From positions 1 through 64,000 of the forward strand of contig NZ_VKHP01000004.1 of the NCBI RefSeq assembly GCF_010811875.1: DNA of 64,000 nt, read 5' to 3'. Source of the DNA: Bradyrhizobium uaiense. Its GTDB lineage: Bacteria; Pseudomonadota; Alphaproteobacteria; Rhizobiales; Xanthobacteraceae. Of the stretch, positions 28,952 to 43,898 are shown one piece after another. Under the pieces are notes generated by a model. That model was not told the origin of the DNA and did not search any database. It worked only from the letters and a program-made list of their open reading frames with translations. How positions within the stretch are numbered: the stretch's first letter is position 1; every line of letters begins with the position of its first letter. The translations under genes and the position numbers were made by a program.

Positions 28952-31020
28952 GCCGAGCCCGCAAATGCCAGCACTGAGCGCGGCGGTGCCGTGGTGTCGG
29001 TGCCGGATGCGAATTGGTCGCCGGTCTGCTCCGCCTTGGTGGTGTTCAGGACCTGCTGCCAGCTCTTGTATTCCGCCATCCTCGGTATCCTGAACACGAT
29101 CTCCTGCGGCGCGGCATTCAGCACGATAAAGATCGGCGCCTGTCCTTGTTCCATCGGCCCCAGCACATAGGCGAGGAACCGGCTTTCGGGGAATTTCCAG
29201 TCGGACTCCTTCATCTCCTCCGCTGATGGAGTCAGCCACAGCACGCCATAGCTGCCGTCGGTGCGGCGGCCGTCGAGCCAGCTCTGGCAGCGGATCTGGC
29301 CGAAGCGCTGGCGCAGCGCGCTGAGGTGGCCGATGAAATCGATGGCGTCGTCGTCCGTGCCGAGATTGTCCCAGCCGATCCAGCCGGTCTCGTTGTCCTG
29401 GCAATAGGCGTTGTTGTTGCCTCCTTGCGTGTTGGCGACCTCGTCGCCCGCGAGGATCAGCGGTGTGCCCTGGGCGAGCAGCAGGCAGGCCAGCGCATTC
29501 TTCCTGAGTTGGCGACGCAGCGCGATGATCGCGGGATCGTCGGTCGGGCCTTCGTGGCCGCAATTGTTGCTGTGGTTGTCGTTGGAGCCGTCGCGATTGT
29601 CCTCGCCATTGGCCTCATTGTGCTTCTCGTTGTAGCTGAAGAGATCGGCGAGCGTGAAGCCGTCATGCACCGTGATGTGGTTGACGCTGGCCCGGGTCGC
29701 GCGATTGTCGTGGTGAAACAGATCCGACGAGGCGGTCATGCGGCCCGAGATGTCGCCGATCAGGCTGCCTTCGCCGCTCCAGTAGCGCCGCATCGCGCTG
29801 CGATAGCGGTCATTCCACTCCGACCATTGCGACGGAAACGCGCCGACCTGATAGCCGCCGAGACCGAGGTCCCAGGGTTCAGCGACCATCTTTGCGGTCG
29901 CCAGTACCGGGTCCTGGCGTATTGCGGTGAGGAAGGGATGGTTGCGATCGAACCCGTTCGGTCCGCGCGCCAAGGTGGTGGCGAGATCGAAGCGGAAGCC
30001 GTCGACATGGCAGACCTCGACCCAATAGCGCAGCGAATCCATCACCATCTGCAGCACGCGCGGATGGGTGAGATTGACCGAGCTGCCGCAGCCGGTGAAG
30101 TCGTCGTAGAAGCGCGGGTTCTCGCGGTTCAGCCAGTAATACGAGGCATTGTCGATGCCGCGGAAGCACAGCGTCGGGCCCATATGGTTGCCCTCGGCGG
30201 TGTGGTTGTAGACGACGTCGAGCAGCACCTCGATGCCGGCATCGTGCAGTCGCGCGACTGTTGTACGAAACGAGTCCAGCGCATTGTCCTGGGCGTAGCG
30301 TGCCTCGGGTGCGAAGAAGGCGATGGTGTTGTAACCCCAGTAATTCGAAAGCTTCTTCTCGACCAGGACACGGTCGTCGATCAGCCCATGGATCGGCAAC
30401 AGCTCGATGGTGGTGACGCCAAGCCGCTTCAGGTGGTCGATCATCGCCGGCGACGACAGCCCGCCATAGGTGCCGCGCAGGTTCGGCGGCACATCCTCGC
30501 GCTTCTGCGTCAGGCCTTTGACGTGCGCCTCGTAGATGATGGTGTCTTCCCAGGGAATGTGCGGCCGGATCTCGCGGCGACCCCAGTTGAAGGTCTCGTC
30601 GACCACGACCGCCTTCGGCATGCCGCGGGCATTGTCGCGCCGGTCGAACGAGAGATCCTCGCGTGCGCTGCCGGTGCGGTAGGCGAAATGCGCATCGCTC
30701 CATACCAGCCGGCCGGCCAGCCGCTTGGCATAGGGGTCGAGCAGCAGCTTGTTGGCGTTGAAACGGTGGCCGCGCTCCGGCGCATAGGGCCCGTAGACGC
30801 GGTAGCCGTAAAGCTGGCCCGGCGAGACGTCGTTGAGGTAGCAGTGCCAGACGTCCTCGGTGCGCTCCGGCATCTCGATCCGCTCGAGCTCGCGGCGACC
30901 CTGGCCGTCGAACAGGCACAGCTCCACCTTCTCCGCGTTCGCCGAGAACAGCGCAAAATTGGTGCCCCTGCCGTCCCAGCTTGCACCGAGCCGTGCGGAC
31001 GTTCCTCCAGTCAGTCGCAT
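28948..31020 (-). CDS. glgX: Glycogen debranching enzyme GlgX
   Basis: 690 residues. GlgX (GH13, isoamylase type) hydrolyses alpha-1,6 branches, supplying linear chains for TreY. The N-terminal CBM48 region begins ARLGASWDGRGTNFALFSANA. The barrel has VLLDVVYNHTAEGNHMGPT, the nucleophile in DGFRFDLATTLARG near residue 342, MVAEPWDLG with the acid near 380, and FSYNEKHNEANGEDNRDGSN, a segment typical of GlgX. It starts 3 bases after the glgB stop. Confidence 0.97.
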   Translation of the reverse strand: MRLTGGTSARLGASWDGRGTNFALFSANAEKVELCLFDGQGRRELERIEMPERTEDVWHCYLNDVSPGQLYGYRVYGPYAPERGHRFNANKLLLDPYAKRLAGRLVWSDAHFAYRTGSAREDLSFDRRDNARGMPKAVVVDETFNWGRREIRPHIPWEDTIIYEAHVKGLTQKREDVPPNLRGTYGGLSSPAMIDHLKRLGVTTIELLPIHGLIDDRVLVEKKLSNYWGYNTIAFFAPEARYAQDNALDSFRTTVARLHDAGIEVLLDVVYNHTAEGNHMGPTLCFRGIDNASYYWLNRENPRFYDDFTGCGSSVNLTHPRVLQMVMDSLRYWVEVCHVDGFRFDLATTLARGPNGFDRNHPFLTAIRQDPVLATAKMVAEPWDLGLGGYQVGAFPSQWSEWNDRYRSAMRRYWSGEGSLIGDISGRMTASSDLFHHDNRATRASVNHITVHDGFTLADLFSYNEKHNEANGEDNRDGSNDNHSNNCGHEGPTDDPAIIALRRQLRKNALACLLLAQGTPLILAGDEVANTQGGNNNAYCQDNETGWIGWDNLGTDDDAIDFIGHLSALRQRFGQIRCQSWLDGRRTDGSYGVLWLTPSAEEMKESDWKFPESRFLAYVLGPMEQGQAPIFIVLNAAPQEIVFRIPRMAEYKSWQQVLNTTKAEQTGDQFASGTDTTAPPRSVLAFAGSA

Positions 31021-31023
31021 GAA

Positions 31024-33167
31024 TCAGCTTTCCGGTACGAGGAAGATCGCTGCCAGCGGCGGAATGGTGAGGCTGAGCTCCGGCGTGGCGCCCTCGGAGG
31101 CGCGGACCTCGCCGACATTACCGACATTGGTGCCGCCGTAATGGGAGGAATCCGAGTTGAACACCTCGTGCCACTTGCCGGCGAACGGCACCCGGACGCG
31201 ATAGTCACGATAGACGTTGGGCGAGAAATTCAGGACTACGAGGCAGCGGGCGCGCGCGTCATTGCCCTTGCGGATCCAGGCGAACACATTGTTGTTGGCG
31301 TCGTCGGTGATCACCCATTCGAATCCGGCCTGGTCGCAGTCGAGCTCGTGCAGCGCCGGCAGCGCGCGGTAGAGCCGATTGAGATCGCGGACCAGGTTCT
31401 GGATGCCGCTGTGCCTCGGCTGTTGCAGCAAATGCCAATCGATCGAATGGTCGTGATCCCACTCGCGCTCCTGGCCGAACTCGCAGCCCATGAACATCAG
31501 CTTCTTGCCGGGGTGGCCGAACATGAAGCTGTAATAGGCGCGCAGATTGGCAAAGCGCTGCCAGTCGTCGCCGGGCATGCGGCCGAGGATCGAGCGCTTG
31601 CCGTGCACGACCTCGTCGTGGGACAGCGGCAGGATGAAGTTCTCCGAGAAGGCGTAGTGCAGGCCGAACAGGATGTCGCCGTGATGGAATTTGCGGTGGA
31701 TGGGATCCTTGCCGATATATTTCAGCGTGTCGTGCATCCAGCCCATATTCCACTTGTAGCCGAAGCCGAGCCCGCCATATTCGACCGGGCGCGACACCTG
31801 CGGCCACGCCGTGGACTCTTCCGCCGCCGTCGTCGCCTGCGGAAAATGTGCGAACAGCTCGGTGTTGAAGCGGCGCAGGAAATCGATCGCCTCGATATTC
31901 TCGCGGCCGCCATATTTGTTAGGGATCCAGCCACCGGCGGGACGACTGTAGTCGAGATAGAGCATCGAGGCGACGGCATCGACGCGCAGCCCATCGATGC
32001 CGTAGCGATCGAGCCAGAACAGCGCGTTCGACACCAGGAAGTTGGTGACCTCGGTGCGCCCGTAATTGTAGATCAGCGTGCCCCAGTCGAGGTGACGGCC
32101 CTGCAACGGATTGGCGTGCTCATAGAGCGCGGTGCCGTCGAAATTGCCGAGGCCATGAGGATCGTCGGGGAAATGCCCGGGGACCCAGTCGAGCAGCACG
32201 GCAACTCCTGCGCGGTGGCAGGCGTCGATCAGCGCGGCGAAATCGTCGGGCGAGCCGAACCGGCTGGTCGGCGCGAACATGCCGGTCGGCTGATAGCCCC
32301 AGGAGCCGTCGAATGGATGCTCGGTGATCGGCAAAAATTCGATATGGGTGAATCCCATGTCGCTGGCATAGGCCGGCAGTTGCTCCGCCATCTCGCGATA
32401 GGTCAGCCAATCATTGCGGCCCTTGCGGCGCCACGAACCGAGATGAACCTCGTAGATCGACATCGGCGAGCTCAGGGCGTTGACGCGATCCGGCGCCGGG
32501 CGCGGATGCGGGATCTTGCGCTCGTCGATCACGATCGAGGCGGTCTTCGGGCGCACCTCGGCGGCGAACGCCAGCGGATCGGACTTCAGCGGCTGATGCT
32601 GGCCGTTGCGCCCGATGATCTCGAACTTGTAGTGGTCGCCGACGCGTGCGCGCGGGATGAACAGCTCCCAATAGCCCGGCCCGCGCACCCGCATCGGATG
32701 GCGGCGGCCGTCCCAGAAATTGAAGTCGCCGACCACGCTGACCCGCCGCGCATTCGGCGCCAGCACCACGAAGCCGATGCCATCGACGCCGTCGAGCGTC
32801 ATCGGATGGGCACCGAGCGTGTCGTAGAGGCGCTGATGCGTGCCCTCGCCAAGCAGATAGAGATCGAAATCGCTCAGGATCGGCGGAAAGCGGTAGGCAT
32901 CCTCCAGCTCGACGACGTTGTCGCCGAAGCGGGCGCGGAGCTGATAGCGCGTCGAGCCGTTCGGCAGGGGACCCGCGAACAGGCCGGCATCGTGGATTCG
33001 CGCCAGCGGTGCCGTCTCGCCATGCTCGCCGATCGCCTCGACATTGGTGGCATCGGGCAGGAAGGCGCGCACGACGTTGCGATCCCCCTCGGCGTGGAGC
33101 CCGAGATAGTGGAAGGGGTCGGAGTGACGGCCCTCGATGATGGCATAGGCCTCGGCGGGCAGTTTGG

Positions 33168-33171
<4 letters not shown>
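31024..33171 (-). CDS. glgB: 1,4-alpha-glucan branching enzyme
   Basis: 715 residues, starting in a 4-base overlap with the treS-mak stop. GlgB (GH13) transfers a chain end to a 6-OH, creating branches. N-terminal extension plus CBM48 ([21 protein letters not shown]), then a barrel with [28 protein letters not shown], the nucleophile in [17 protein letters not shown] near residue 397, AEESTAWP with the acid near 451, and [14 protein letters not shown]. In GlgE-pathway organisms GlgB branches the chains that GlgE makes, and its operon position fits that. Confidence 0.97.
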
Positions 33172-36473
<3,302 letters not shown>

Positions 36474-36483
36474 GAAAGCTCCT

Positions 36484-38433
<1,950 letters not shown>

Positions 38434-38523
38434 GGTGATGCCGCCATTGAAAATGCAAATGACGTCCCGACGCCGGGAAGGAGGCGCGCCAGACCCATAT
38501 AGAAAGCCGCTCGCCGGACAATG

Positions 38524-38558
38524 GTTCCCGGCGGGAACGCTTGATAGGGTAGAGCGTT
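38524..38558 (+). promoter_or_regulatory. EcfG-type promoter toward malQ, overlapping a GTTCCC/GGGAAC dyad
   Basis: GGAAC at 38534-38538, 16-base spacer, CGTT at 38555-38558: exact general-stress consensus, 79 bases before the malQ ATG. The -35 is the right half of GTTCCC-ggc-GGGAAC (38524-38538). The left half gives a GGAAC on the minus strand toward glgE, but the base tetrad 16 bases on is GCTT, so that side fits poorly. Confidence 0.65.
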
Positions 38559-38636
38559 GAACATCAACTATCCCTTTCCCGTATCTGTACAATTTAGCAA
38601 CGATCCCGATACCGTTGCGAGCAAGCAGCGTGCCGA

Positions 38637-40586
38637 ATGGACCTTTACGCCAAAGCCCAGACCCTGGGAATCCAGACCGAGTATATCGATGGTAGCGGTC
38701 ACCGCCGTGTGACAACCCCCGAGGCGCTGACGGCGATCCTCGCGGCGCTGCCGCCCCAGACGCCGCGGCGGATCGTCGCCGATCCCGTGGTCGTCAGAGG
38801 CAGCCATGGTGGGCAAACGCAGCTCGCCGAGACGGCCCGGCTTCCGGTGCAATGGAAGGTCACGAACGGCACCGCGGTGCTTGCGCAGGGCGCGGCGCAT
38901 GAGCGGAATGTGACGTGGCCGTCCGGTCTGGCGGAAGGCGTGCACCGGTTGCAGCTATCGGATGCATCGGGCAGCGAGGAATTGCCGCTGCTGGTGGCGC
39001 CGGAAGGCGCGTTCGGCGGCGCGTTCGATCGCTGCTGGGTGATCGCGGTCCAGCTTTACGGCGTGCGCTCCGCGCGCAATTGGGGCATCGGTGATTTTAC
39101 CGACCTGCAAGCGCTGCTCGAATTCGCCCATCAGCTCGGCGCAGATGGCATCGGGCTCAATCCGCTGCATGCGTTGTTCGACGACCGGCCGGGCGATTGC
39201 AGCCCGTATTCGCCGAACAGTCGGCTGTTCCTCAACGCGCTCTATGTCGACGTCGACCGGATTCCCGAATTCCGCACCGATTCCGAGACGCAAGCCGCGC
39301 TGGCGCAACTGCGCAGCCATGACATGGTCGACTATATCGGCGTCGCGGCGCTGAAATGGCCTGCGCTGCGCGCGGCCTTCGCCGCCTTCAAGGCCAATCC
39401 CGGCCCCGGCCGCCGGCAGGATTTCGAGGCCTATCGCAACGAGCAGGGCACGCTGCTGTCGCGCTTCGCCTGCTTCGAGACGATGCGGCACAAATTCAAC
39501 AAGCCGTGGTGGGAGTGGCCGGACGAATGGCGGCAGCCCAACGACGCGGTCTGCGCCAAATTGCGCGAGGCGCGCGACAGCGCGGCCGAGGTCGAGTTTG
39601 TCGAGTTCGTGCAATGGACCGCGGACCGTCAGCTCGGTGCTTGCCAGGCGCTGGCGCACAAGCTCGGCATGCGGGTCGGGCTCTATCTCGATGTCGCCGT
39701 CGGCGTGCAGTCGGATGGTTTCGACGCCTGGAATGAGCAGGTCGCGATCTCGCGTCATCTCGGCGTCGGCGCGCCGCCGGACCCGCTCAACACCGCGGGC
39801 CAGGACTGGGGACTGGCCGGCTTCAACGCCGCCGGCCTCGAACAGCGCTTGTTCGAGCCGTTCCGGCAGATGCTGCGCGCCTCGATGCACCATGCCGGCG
39901 CGATCAGGCTCGACCATGCCTTCGGGCTGAAGCGGCTTTATCTTGTGCCGGGCGGTTTCGGCCCGGCCAACGGCGCCTATGTGCTGATGCCGTTCGAGGC
40001 GCTGCTGGCGGCGACCGCGCAGGAGAGTGTGGCGAGCCGCTGCGTCGTCATCGGCGAGGACCTCGGCACCGTGCCGCCGGGTTTCCGCGAGCAGATGAAC
40101 GGCTGGGGTATCTGGTCCTATCTTGTGATGATGTTCGAGCAGGATGACCAGCGCGCCTTCCGCAACGCCGACCACTATCTGCCGAATGCGCTGGTCACCT
40201 TCAACACCCACGATCTCTCGACCTATGCCGGCTGGCGCTCGTTCAGCGACCTCAAGACCAAGCGCGCGCTCGGTATTGATCCCGGCGAGACCGACCAGGG
40301 GCGCTGGGACGCGCTGGGTCAGCTCGACGACGTGCTGCGCCGGCACGACATCCACCACAACGACTTCTATTCGGTGGTGAGCTTCATGGCACGGACCCGG
40401 TCGCGGATGATGGCGGTTTCGATGGAGGATCTGCTCGGCATCGTCGAGCAGCCGAATATCCCCGGTACCGTCTACGAGCATCCGAACTGGAAGCGGCGGC
40501 TGCCGGTCCCGCTCGAGCAACTCGCGTCGACGATCGACATCGACGCGCTCAAGCGCGCAACCCGTGAGCGGTCGCACGCAAGATAA
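38637..40586 (+). CDS. malQ: 4-alpha-glucanotransferase (amylomaltase)
   Basis: 649 residues. MalQ (GH77) transfers alpha-1,4-glucan segments between acceptors, reshaping maltodextrin lengths and releasing glucose. Seen: an N-terminal extension rich in beta strands, VIAVQLYGVRSARNWGIGDF, GADGIGLNPLHALFDD, the catalytic aspartate in AIRLDHAFGLKRLYLVP near residue 425, the general acid in VIGEDLGTVPPGF near 474, and TFNTHDLSTYAGW. The ribosome site is weak. Divergent from glgE; it starts 79 bases after an exact EcfG-type promoter and is followed 15 bases later by the GH15 gene. Consistent with recycling short maltodextrins left by GlgX and TreY/TreZ. Confidence 0.95.
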   Translation: MDLYAKAQTLGIQTEYIDGSGHRRVTTPEALTAILAALPPQTPRRIVADPVVVRGSHGGQTQLAETARLPVQWKVTNGTAVLAQGAAHERNVTWPSGLAEGVHRLQLSDASGSEELPLLVAPEGAFGGAFDRCWVIAVQLYGVRSARNWGIGDFTDLQALLEFAHQLGADGIGLNPLHALFDDRPGDCSPYSPNSRLFLNALYVDVDRIPEFRTDSETQAALAQLRSHDMVDYIGVAALKWPALRAAFAAFKANPGPGRRQDFEAYRNEQGTLLSRFACFETMRHKFNKPWWEWPDEWRQPNDAVCAKLREARDSAAEVEFVEFVQWTADRQLGACQALAHKLGMRVGLYLDVAVGVQSDGFDAWNEQVAISRHLGVGAPPDPLNTAGQDWGLAGFNAAGLEQRLFEPFRQMLRASMHHAGAIRLDHAFGLKRLYLVPGGFGPANGAYVLMPFEALLAATAQESVASRCVVIGEDLGTVPPGFREQMNGWGIWSYLVMMFEQDDQRAFRNADHYLPNALVTFNTHDLSTYAGWRSFSDLKTKRALGIDPGETDQGRWDALGQLDDVLRRHDIHHNDFYSVVSFMARTRSRMMAVSMEDLLGIVEQPNIPGTVYEHPNWKRRLPVPLEQLASTIDIDALKRATRERSHAR

Positions 40587-40601
40587 CGCGGAGCACGGTG
40601 T

Positions 40602-42410
40602 GTGGCTTCCCGGATCGAAGACTATGGACTGATCGGCGATTGCGAGACCGCAGCGCTGGTCGGCCGCGACGGCTCGATCGATTGGCTGTGCTGGCCGGCA
40701 TTCGATTCCGATGCCTGCTTCGCGGCGCTGCTCGGCACCTCAAAGAATGGCCGCTGGCAGCTGGCGCCCGCCGAGGCGATCAAGCGGACCTCGCGCCGCT
40801 ACCTGGACGATACGCTGATCCTGGAGACCCGGTTCGAGACCGAGGGAGGCGTGGTTGCGCTGATCGACTTCATGCCGCCGCGCGGAAACGCTTCCGATGT
40901 GGTCCGCCTCGTTCGCGGCATCAGCGGCCGCGTCAAGATGCACATGGAGCTGGTGATCCGGTTCGGCTTCGGCGTCGATGTGCCCTGGGTGAAGAAGAAT
41001 CCGGACGGCGAGGGGCTGCTGGCGATCTGCGGGCAGGACATGACCGTGCTGCGCACACCGGTCGAAACATCAGGCAAGGATCTGACCACGATCGCCGATT
41101 TCGAGATCGGCGAGGGCGACACCGTGCCGTTCGTCCTGACCTACGGCGCGTCCTTTCAACCGGTGCCGGCGCCGATCGATCCCGAGGCGGCGCTGAAGGA
41201 CACCGAGGACTACTGGAGGGAATGGTGCAGCCGCTCAACCTATGACGGCGGTGATCTGCGCGGCCTCGTGATGCGCTCGCTGATCACGCTGAAGGCGCTG
41301 ACCTTCAGGCCGACCGGCGGCATTGTCGCGGCAGCCACTACGTCATTGCCGGAAAAGCTCGGCGGCGCGCGGAACTGGGACTACCGCTTCTGCTGGCTGC
41401 GCGACGCCACCTTCACGCTGCTGGCGCTGATGAATTCGGGCTATACCGAGGAAGCAGCGGCCTGGCACAACTGGCTGCTGCGGGCTGCCGCAGGCGCGCC
41501 GGCCAACATGCAGATCATGTACGGCATCCTGGGCCAGCGTCGCCTGCTGGAATGGGAAGCCGGCTGGCTGCCCGGCTATGAGGGCGCGACGCCGGTCCGC
41601 GTCGGCAACGCCGCGCATGCGCAGCTTCAGCTCGATGTCTACGGCGAGCTGATCGACGCCTTCCACCAGTCCCGCATGGCTATGCTCAAGCTCGACGAGG
41701 AGAACTGGTCGCTCGAATGCACCGTGGTCGGTCATCTCGCCGATGTCTGGGACCAGCCCGATCACGGCATCTGGGAGCGCCGCGGCACGCCCAAACACTA
41801 CGTGTTCTCCAAGGTGATGTGCTGGGTCGCGTTCGACCGCGCCATCAAGAGCGCGGAGCGGTTCGGCTTCAAGGCGCCGCTGGTCAAATGGCGGGTGCTG
41901 CGCGAGGCCATCCATCGCGACGTCTGTCGGCGGGGCTTCGACCCTGATCTCAACAGCTTCGTCGAGAGCTATGGTTCAAAGCTGCTCGACGCCAGCCTGC
42001 TGCTGCTGCCGTCGGTCGGCTTCCTGCCGCCGACCGATCCGCGCATTCGCGGTACGATCGAGGCGGTCGACCGGCACATGATGCGTGGCGGGTTCGTGCT
42101 GCGTCACGATCCGCGCGACATATCCGATGAAATCCAGCCGATCGAGGGGGCGTTCCTGGCCTGCAGCCTGTGGCTCGCCGACGCCCATGTGCTGGCGGGA
42201 GAGGTCGACAAGGCGCAGACCATGTTCGACCGCGTGGTGGCGGTCGCCAACGATCTCGGGCTGCTGGCGGAGGAATTCGACTCCGTCGCCGGCCGGCAGA
42301 CCGGCAATTTCCCGCAGGCGCTGACCCATATCGCGCTGATCAACACGGCGCACAATCTCAGTGCCGCGAGGGCCGACGCCGAGAAGCCCGTGGTGCAGCG
42401 GTCGACCTGA
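40602..42410 (+). CDS. Glycoside hydrolase family 15 protein (glucoamylase or trehalase-like)
   Basis: 602 residues from a GTG with CGGAG upstream. Family GH15 (alpha/alpha)6 barrel enzymes release glucose from non-reducing ends of alpha-glucans; some bacterial and mycobacterial members hydrolyse trehalose. Features: N-terminal beta domain starting RIEDYGLIGDCETAALVGRDGSIDWLCWP, the barrel GGARNWDYRFCWLRDATFTL, IMYGILGQRRLLEWE, HYVFSKVMCWVAFDRAI and a late catalytic region (LLAEEFDS). It lies 15 bases after malQ, so both probably belong to one transcript. It could drain glucan or trehalose to glucose for the pentose-phosphate genes downstream. Substrate not predictable by eye. Confidence 0.92.
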   Translation: MASRIEDYGLIGDCETAALVGRDGSIDWLCWPAFDSDACFAALLGTSKNGRWQLAPAEAIKRTSRRYLDDTLILETRFETEGGVVALIDFMPPRGNASDVVRLVRGISGRVKMHMELVIRFGFGVDVPWVKKNPDGEGLLAICGQDMTVLRTPVETSGKDLTTIADFEIGEGDTVPFVLTYGASFQPVPAPIDPEAALKDTEDYWREWCSRSTYDGGDLRGLVMRSLITLKALTFRPTGGIVAAATTSLPEKLGGARNWDYRFCWLRDATFTLLALMNSGYTEEAAAWHNWLLRAAAGAPANMQIMYGILGQRRLLEWEAGWLPGYEGATPVRVGNAAHAQLQLDVYGELIDAFHQSRMAMLKLDEENWSLECTVVGHLADVWDQPDHGIWERRGTPKHYVFSKVMCWVAFDRAIKSAERFGFKAPLVKWRVLREAIHRDVCRRGFDPDLNSFVESYGSKLLDASLLLLPSVGFLPPTDPRIRGTIEAVDRHMMRGGFVLRHDPRDISDEIQPIEGAFLACSLWLADAHVLAGEVDKAQTMFDRVVAVANDLGLLAEEFDSVAGRQTGNFPQALTHIALINTAHNLSAARADAEKPVVQRST

Positions 42411-42446
42411 TTTTCCGGATCGTGCCTTAAAGCATGATCCGGAAAA
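42411..42446. repeat. Hairpin repeat downstream of the GH15 gene
   Basis: TTTTCCGGATC (42411-42421) pairs with GATCCGGAAAA (42436-42446) across a 14-base loop, followed by gtgcgaagcggttttccg. The segment resembles a widely dispersed intergenic repeat of Rhizobiales. It starts immediately after the GH15 stop and likely ends that transcript. Confidence 0.8.
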
Positions 42447-42489
42447 GTGCGAAGCGGTTTTCCGAAAAGGCGATACTCAAACAAGGAGC

Positions 42490-42530
42490 TAAAGCGCGAT
42501 GACGATTCAACCCAATCTCATCGCGCTTTA
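42490..42530. terminator. Bidirectional hairpin at the end of the HAD-phosphatase gene
   Basis: TAAAGCGCGATGA (42490-42502) is the exact complement of TCATCGCGCTTTA (42518-42530), with a 15-base loop. The right arm contains the HAD stop codon. It lies between converging operons (malQ-GH15 and the pentose-phosphate operon). No strong U tract follows, so factor-independent action is unproven. Confidence 0.65.
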
Positions 42531-43334
42531 GCGGCCCGTCGTCAGCACGACATCCATGGCGCGTGCGAAACCGTCGTTCTCGTTGGTCTCAGTGACATGC
42601 GTGGCGCGCGCCTTCACGTCATCGCTGGCGTTGCCCATCGCAAACGAGATTCCGCTACGCGCGAACATCGGCAGATCGTTCTGCATGTCGCCGATCGTGG
42701 CGACATTCTCGAGCGGCACGCCGAGGCGCTTGGCGATGCCCTCGACGAAGGTGCCCTTGTCGTGGCCGGGCGGAGTGACGTCGAGATAGTAGGTCTGTGA
42801 GCGGACCGCGGTCGCGTCACGGCCGACCATCTGCTGCATGTCGGCTTCGCAGCGTTGCAGCAGGGGCGCATCCGAGCTGGCGCCGACGATCTTGCAGGCC
42901 TGGTCGAGATAGGGCGCGAAGTCGTCGACGATGGTCGGGTCATGCTTGATCGCGCGCTTTTCGTGCGCGTTGTACTCGCCGTCTGGATTTCGGGTCAGCC
43001 AGCGGTCGTTGGTGAACAGCCAGATATCGATGCCGCGCTCGCGGAGTAGGTCGACGGCCCGCCTGGCCACGGCCGGGGGGATCACATGCTGCTCGATCGG
43101 CTTCAATTGCGGATCGACGATCGACGAGCCGTTGAAGGCGCCGATCGGCAGCGTGATCGCGAGCGGCGCGACCAGGAAGCCCATCCCGATGGTCGGCCGG
43201 CTGGAGACGATGGTGAAGCCGATGCCGGCCTCATGCAGCCTGCGTACCGCCGTCAGGGCGCCGTCGGTCAAGGTCTTGTCCTTGGTGAGCAGCGTACCGT
43301 CGACATCGGAGACGACAAGGGCGATGCGGGTCAT
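42528..43334 (-). CDS. Cof-type HAD-superfamily phosphatase
   Basis: 268 residues. Motif I VVSDVDGTLLTKD holds the two catalytic aspartates; motif II is VSSRP; the C2-type cap runs through the middle; motif III/IV is GDMQNDLPMFARSG with AMGNA after it. Cof-like HADs dephosphorylate sugar phosphates or related small molecules. It is the last gene of the pentose-phosphate operon, with a start that overlaps the gntK stop by 4 bases, so a sugar-phosphate substrate is likely, perhaps as a metabolic safety valve. The exact substrate is unknown. Confidence 0.92.
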   Translation of the reverse strand: MTRIALVVSDVDGTLLTKDKTLTDGALTAVRRLHEAGIGFTIVSSRPTIGMGFLVAPLAITLPIGAFNGSSIVDPQLKPIEQHVIPPAVARRAVDLLRERGIDIWLFTNDRWLTRNPDGEYNAHEKRAIKHDPTIVDDFAPYLDQACKIVGASSDAPLLQRCEADMQQMVGRDATAVRSQTYYLDVTPPGHDKGTFVEGIAKRLGVPLENVATIGDMQNDLPMFARSGISFAMGNASDDVKARATHVTETNENDGFARAMDVVLTTGR

Positions 43335-43864
43335 GAGCGGTCCAGCTTCAATTGAGTGACGATGTCTTCGATGATGGTGTCGACCGATCGGTCGATCGCG
43401 ACCGTAATCGGGCGCTCGTCCGGCGTCGGCGGCTCCAGCGTCCTGAACTGGCTGGCGAGCAGGCCCGGTGGCATGAAATGGTCCTTGCGCGCGGCCAGCC
43501 GCCCGGCGATCAGCTCCTGCGTGCCGTCGAGGAAGACGATCCGGATATCCTCGCGGCCATGCACCAGGATGTCGCGATAGCTGCGCTTCAGCGCGGAGCA
43601 GGCGATGACGGCGCGCTCGCGGACGCCGCAGGTGCGGTCGATCTCATGGGCGATCGCGCGCAGCCAGGGCCAGCGATCCTCGTCGGTGAGCGGCTGGCCG
43701 GAATGCATCTTCGCGACATTGCTCGGCGGATGAAAGCTGTCGCCGTCCTCGAAGCGCCAGCCGATCCGGATTGCAAGGCGGTCGGCGATGGTGCTCTTGC
43801 CCGATCCGGAGACGCCCATCACGACCAGTGCGCAGGGGTTTTGCCTGTCACCCAAGGAAGTCAC
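43331..43864 (-). CDS. gntK: Gluconokinase (GntK type)
   Basis: About 177 residues. It phosphorylates gluconate to 6-phosphogluconate, feeding gnd or the Entner-Doudoroff route. P-loop VMGVSGSGKST, then FEDGDSFHPPSNVAKM (the D-x-H substrate region), PLTDEDRWPWL, CSALKRSYRD and DHFMPPGLLASQF, all standard for GntK. The start is uncertain: GTG at 43864 lies within triplicated CTTGGGTGA repeats after the pgl stop and has no convincing ribosome site; translation may depend on coupling. The stop overlaps the HAD gene. Confidence 0.93.
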   Translation of the reverse strand: MTSLGDRQNPCALVVMGVSGSGKSTIADRLAIRIGWRFEDGDSFHPPSNVAKMHSGQPLTDEDRWPWLRAIAHEIDRTCGVRERAVIACSALKRSYRDILVHGREDIRIVFLDGTQELIAGRLAARKDHFMPPGLLASQFRTLEPPTPDERPITVAIDRSVDTIIEDIVTQLKLDRS

Positions 43865-43898
43865 CCAAGAAACTCATCGAGAAAATCACCCAAGGAAG
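43847..43898 (-). repeat. Triplicated TTGGGTGA repeat at the pgl-gntK junction
   Basis: On the minus strand, CTTCCTTGGGTGA-type units end at about 43886, 43862 and 43848. The first encodes the pgl C-terminus (F-L-G-stop). A short ATG frame between the copies would give MSFLGDFLG then stop. This looks like a local duplication of the pgl tail that also set the gntK start region. Confidence 0.6.

Noticed and set aside
38504-38528. Minus-strand GGAAC-N16-GCTT as an EcfG promoter for glgE
   Set aside because: The -10 lacks the invariant G-T-T; kept only as part of the dyad.
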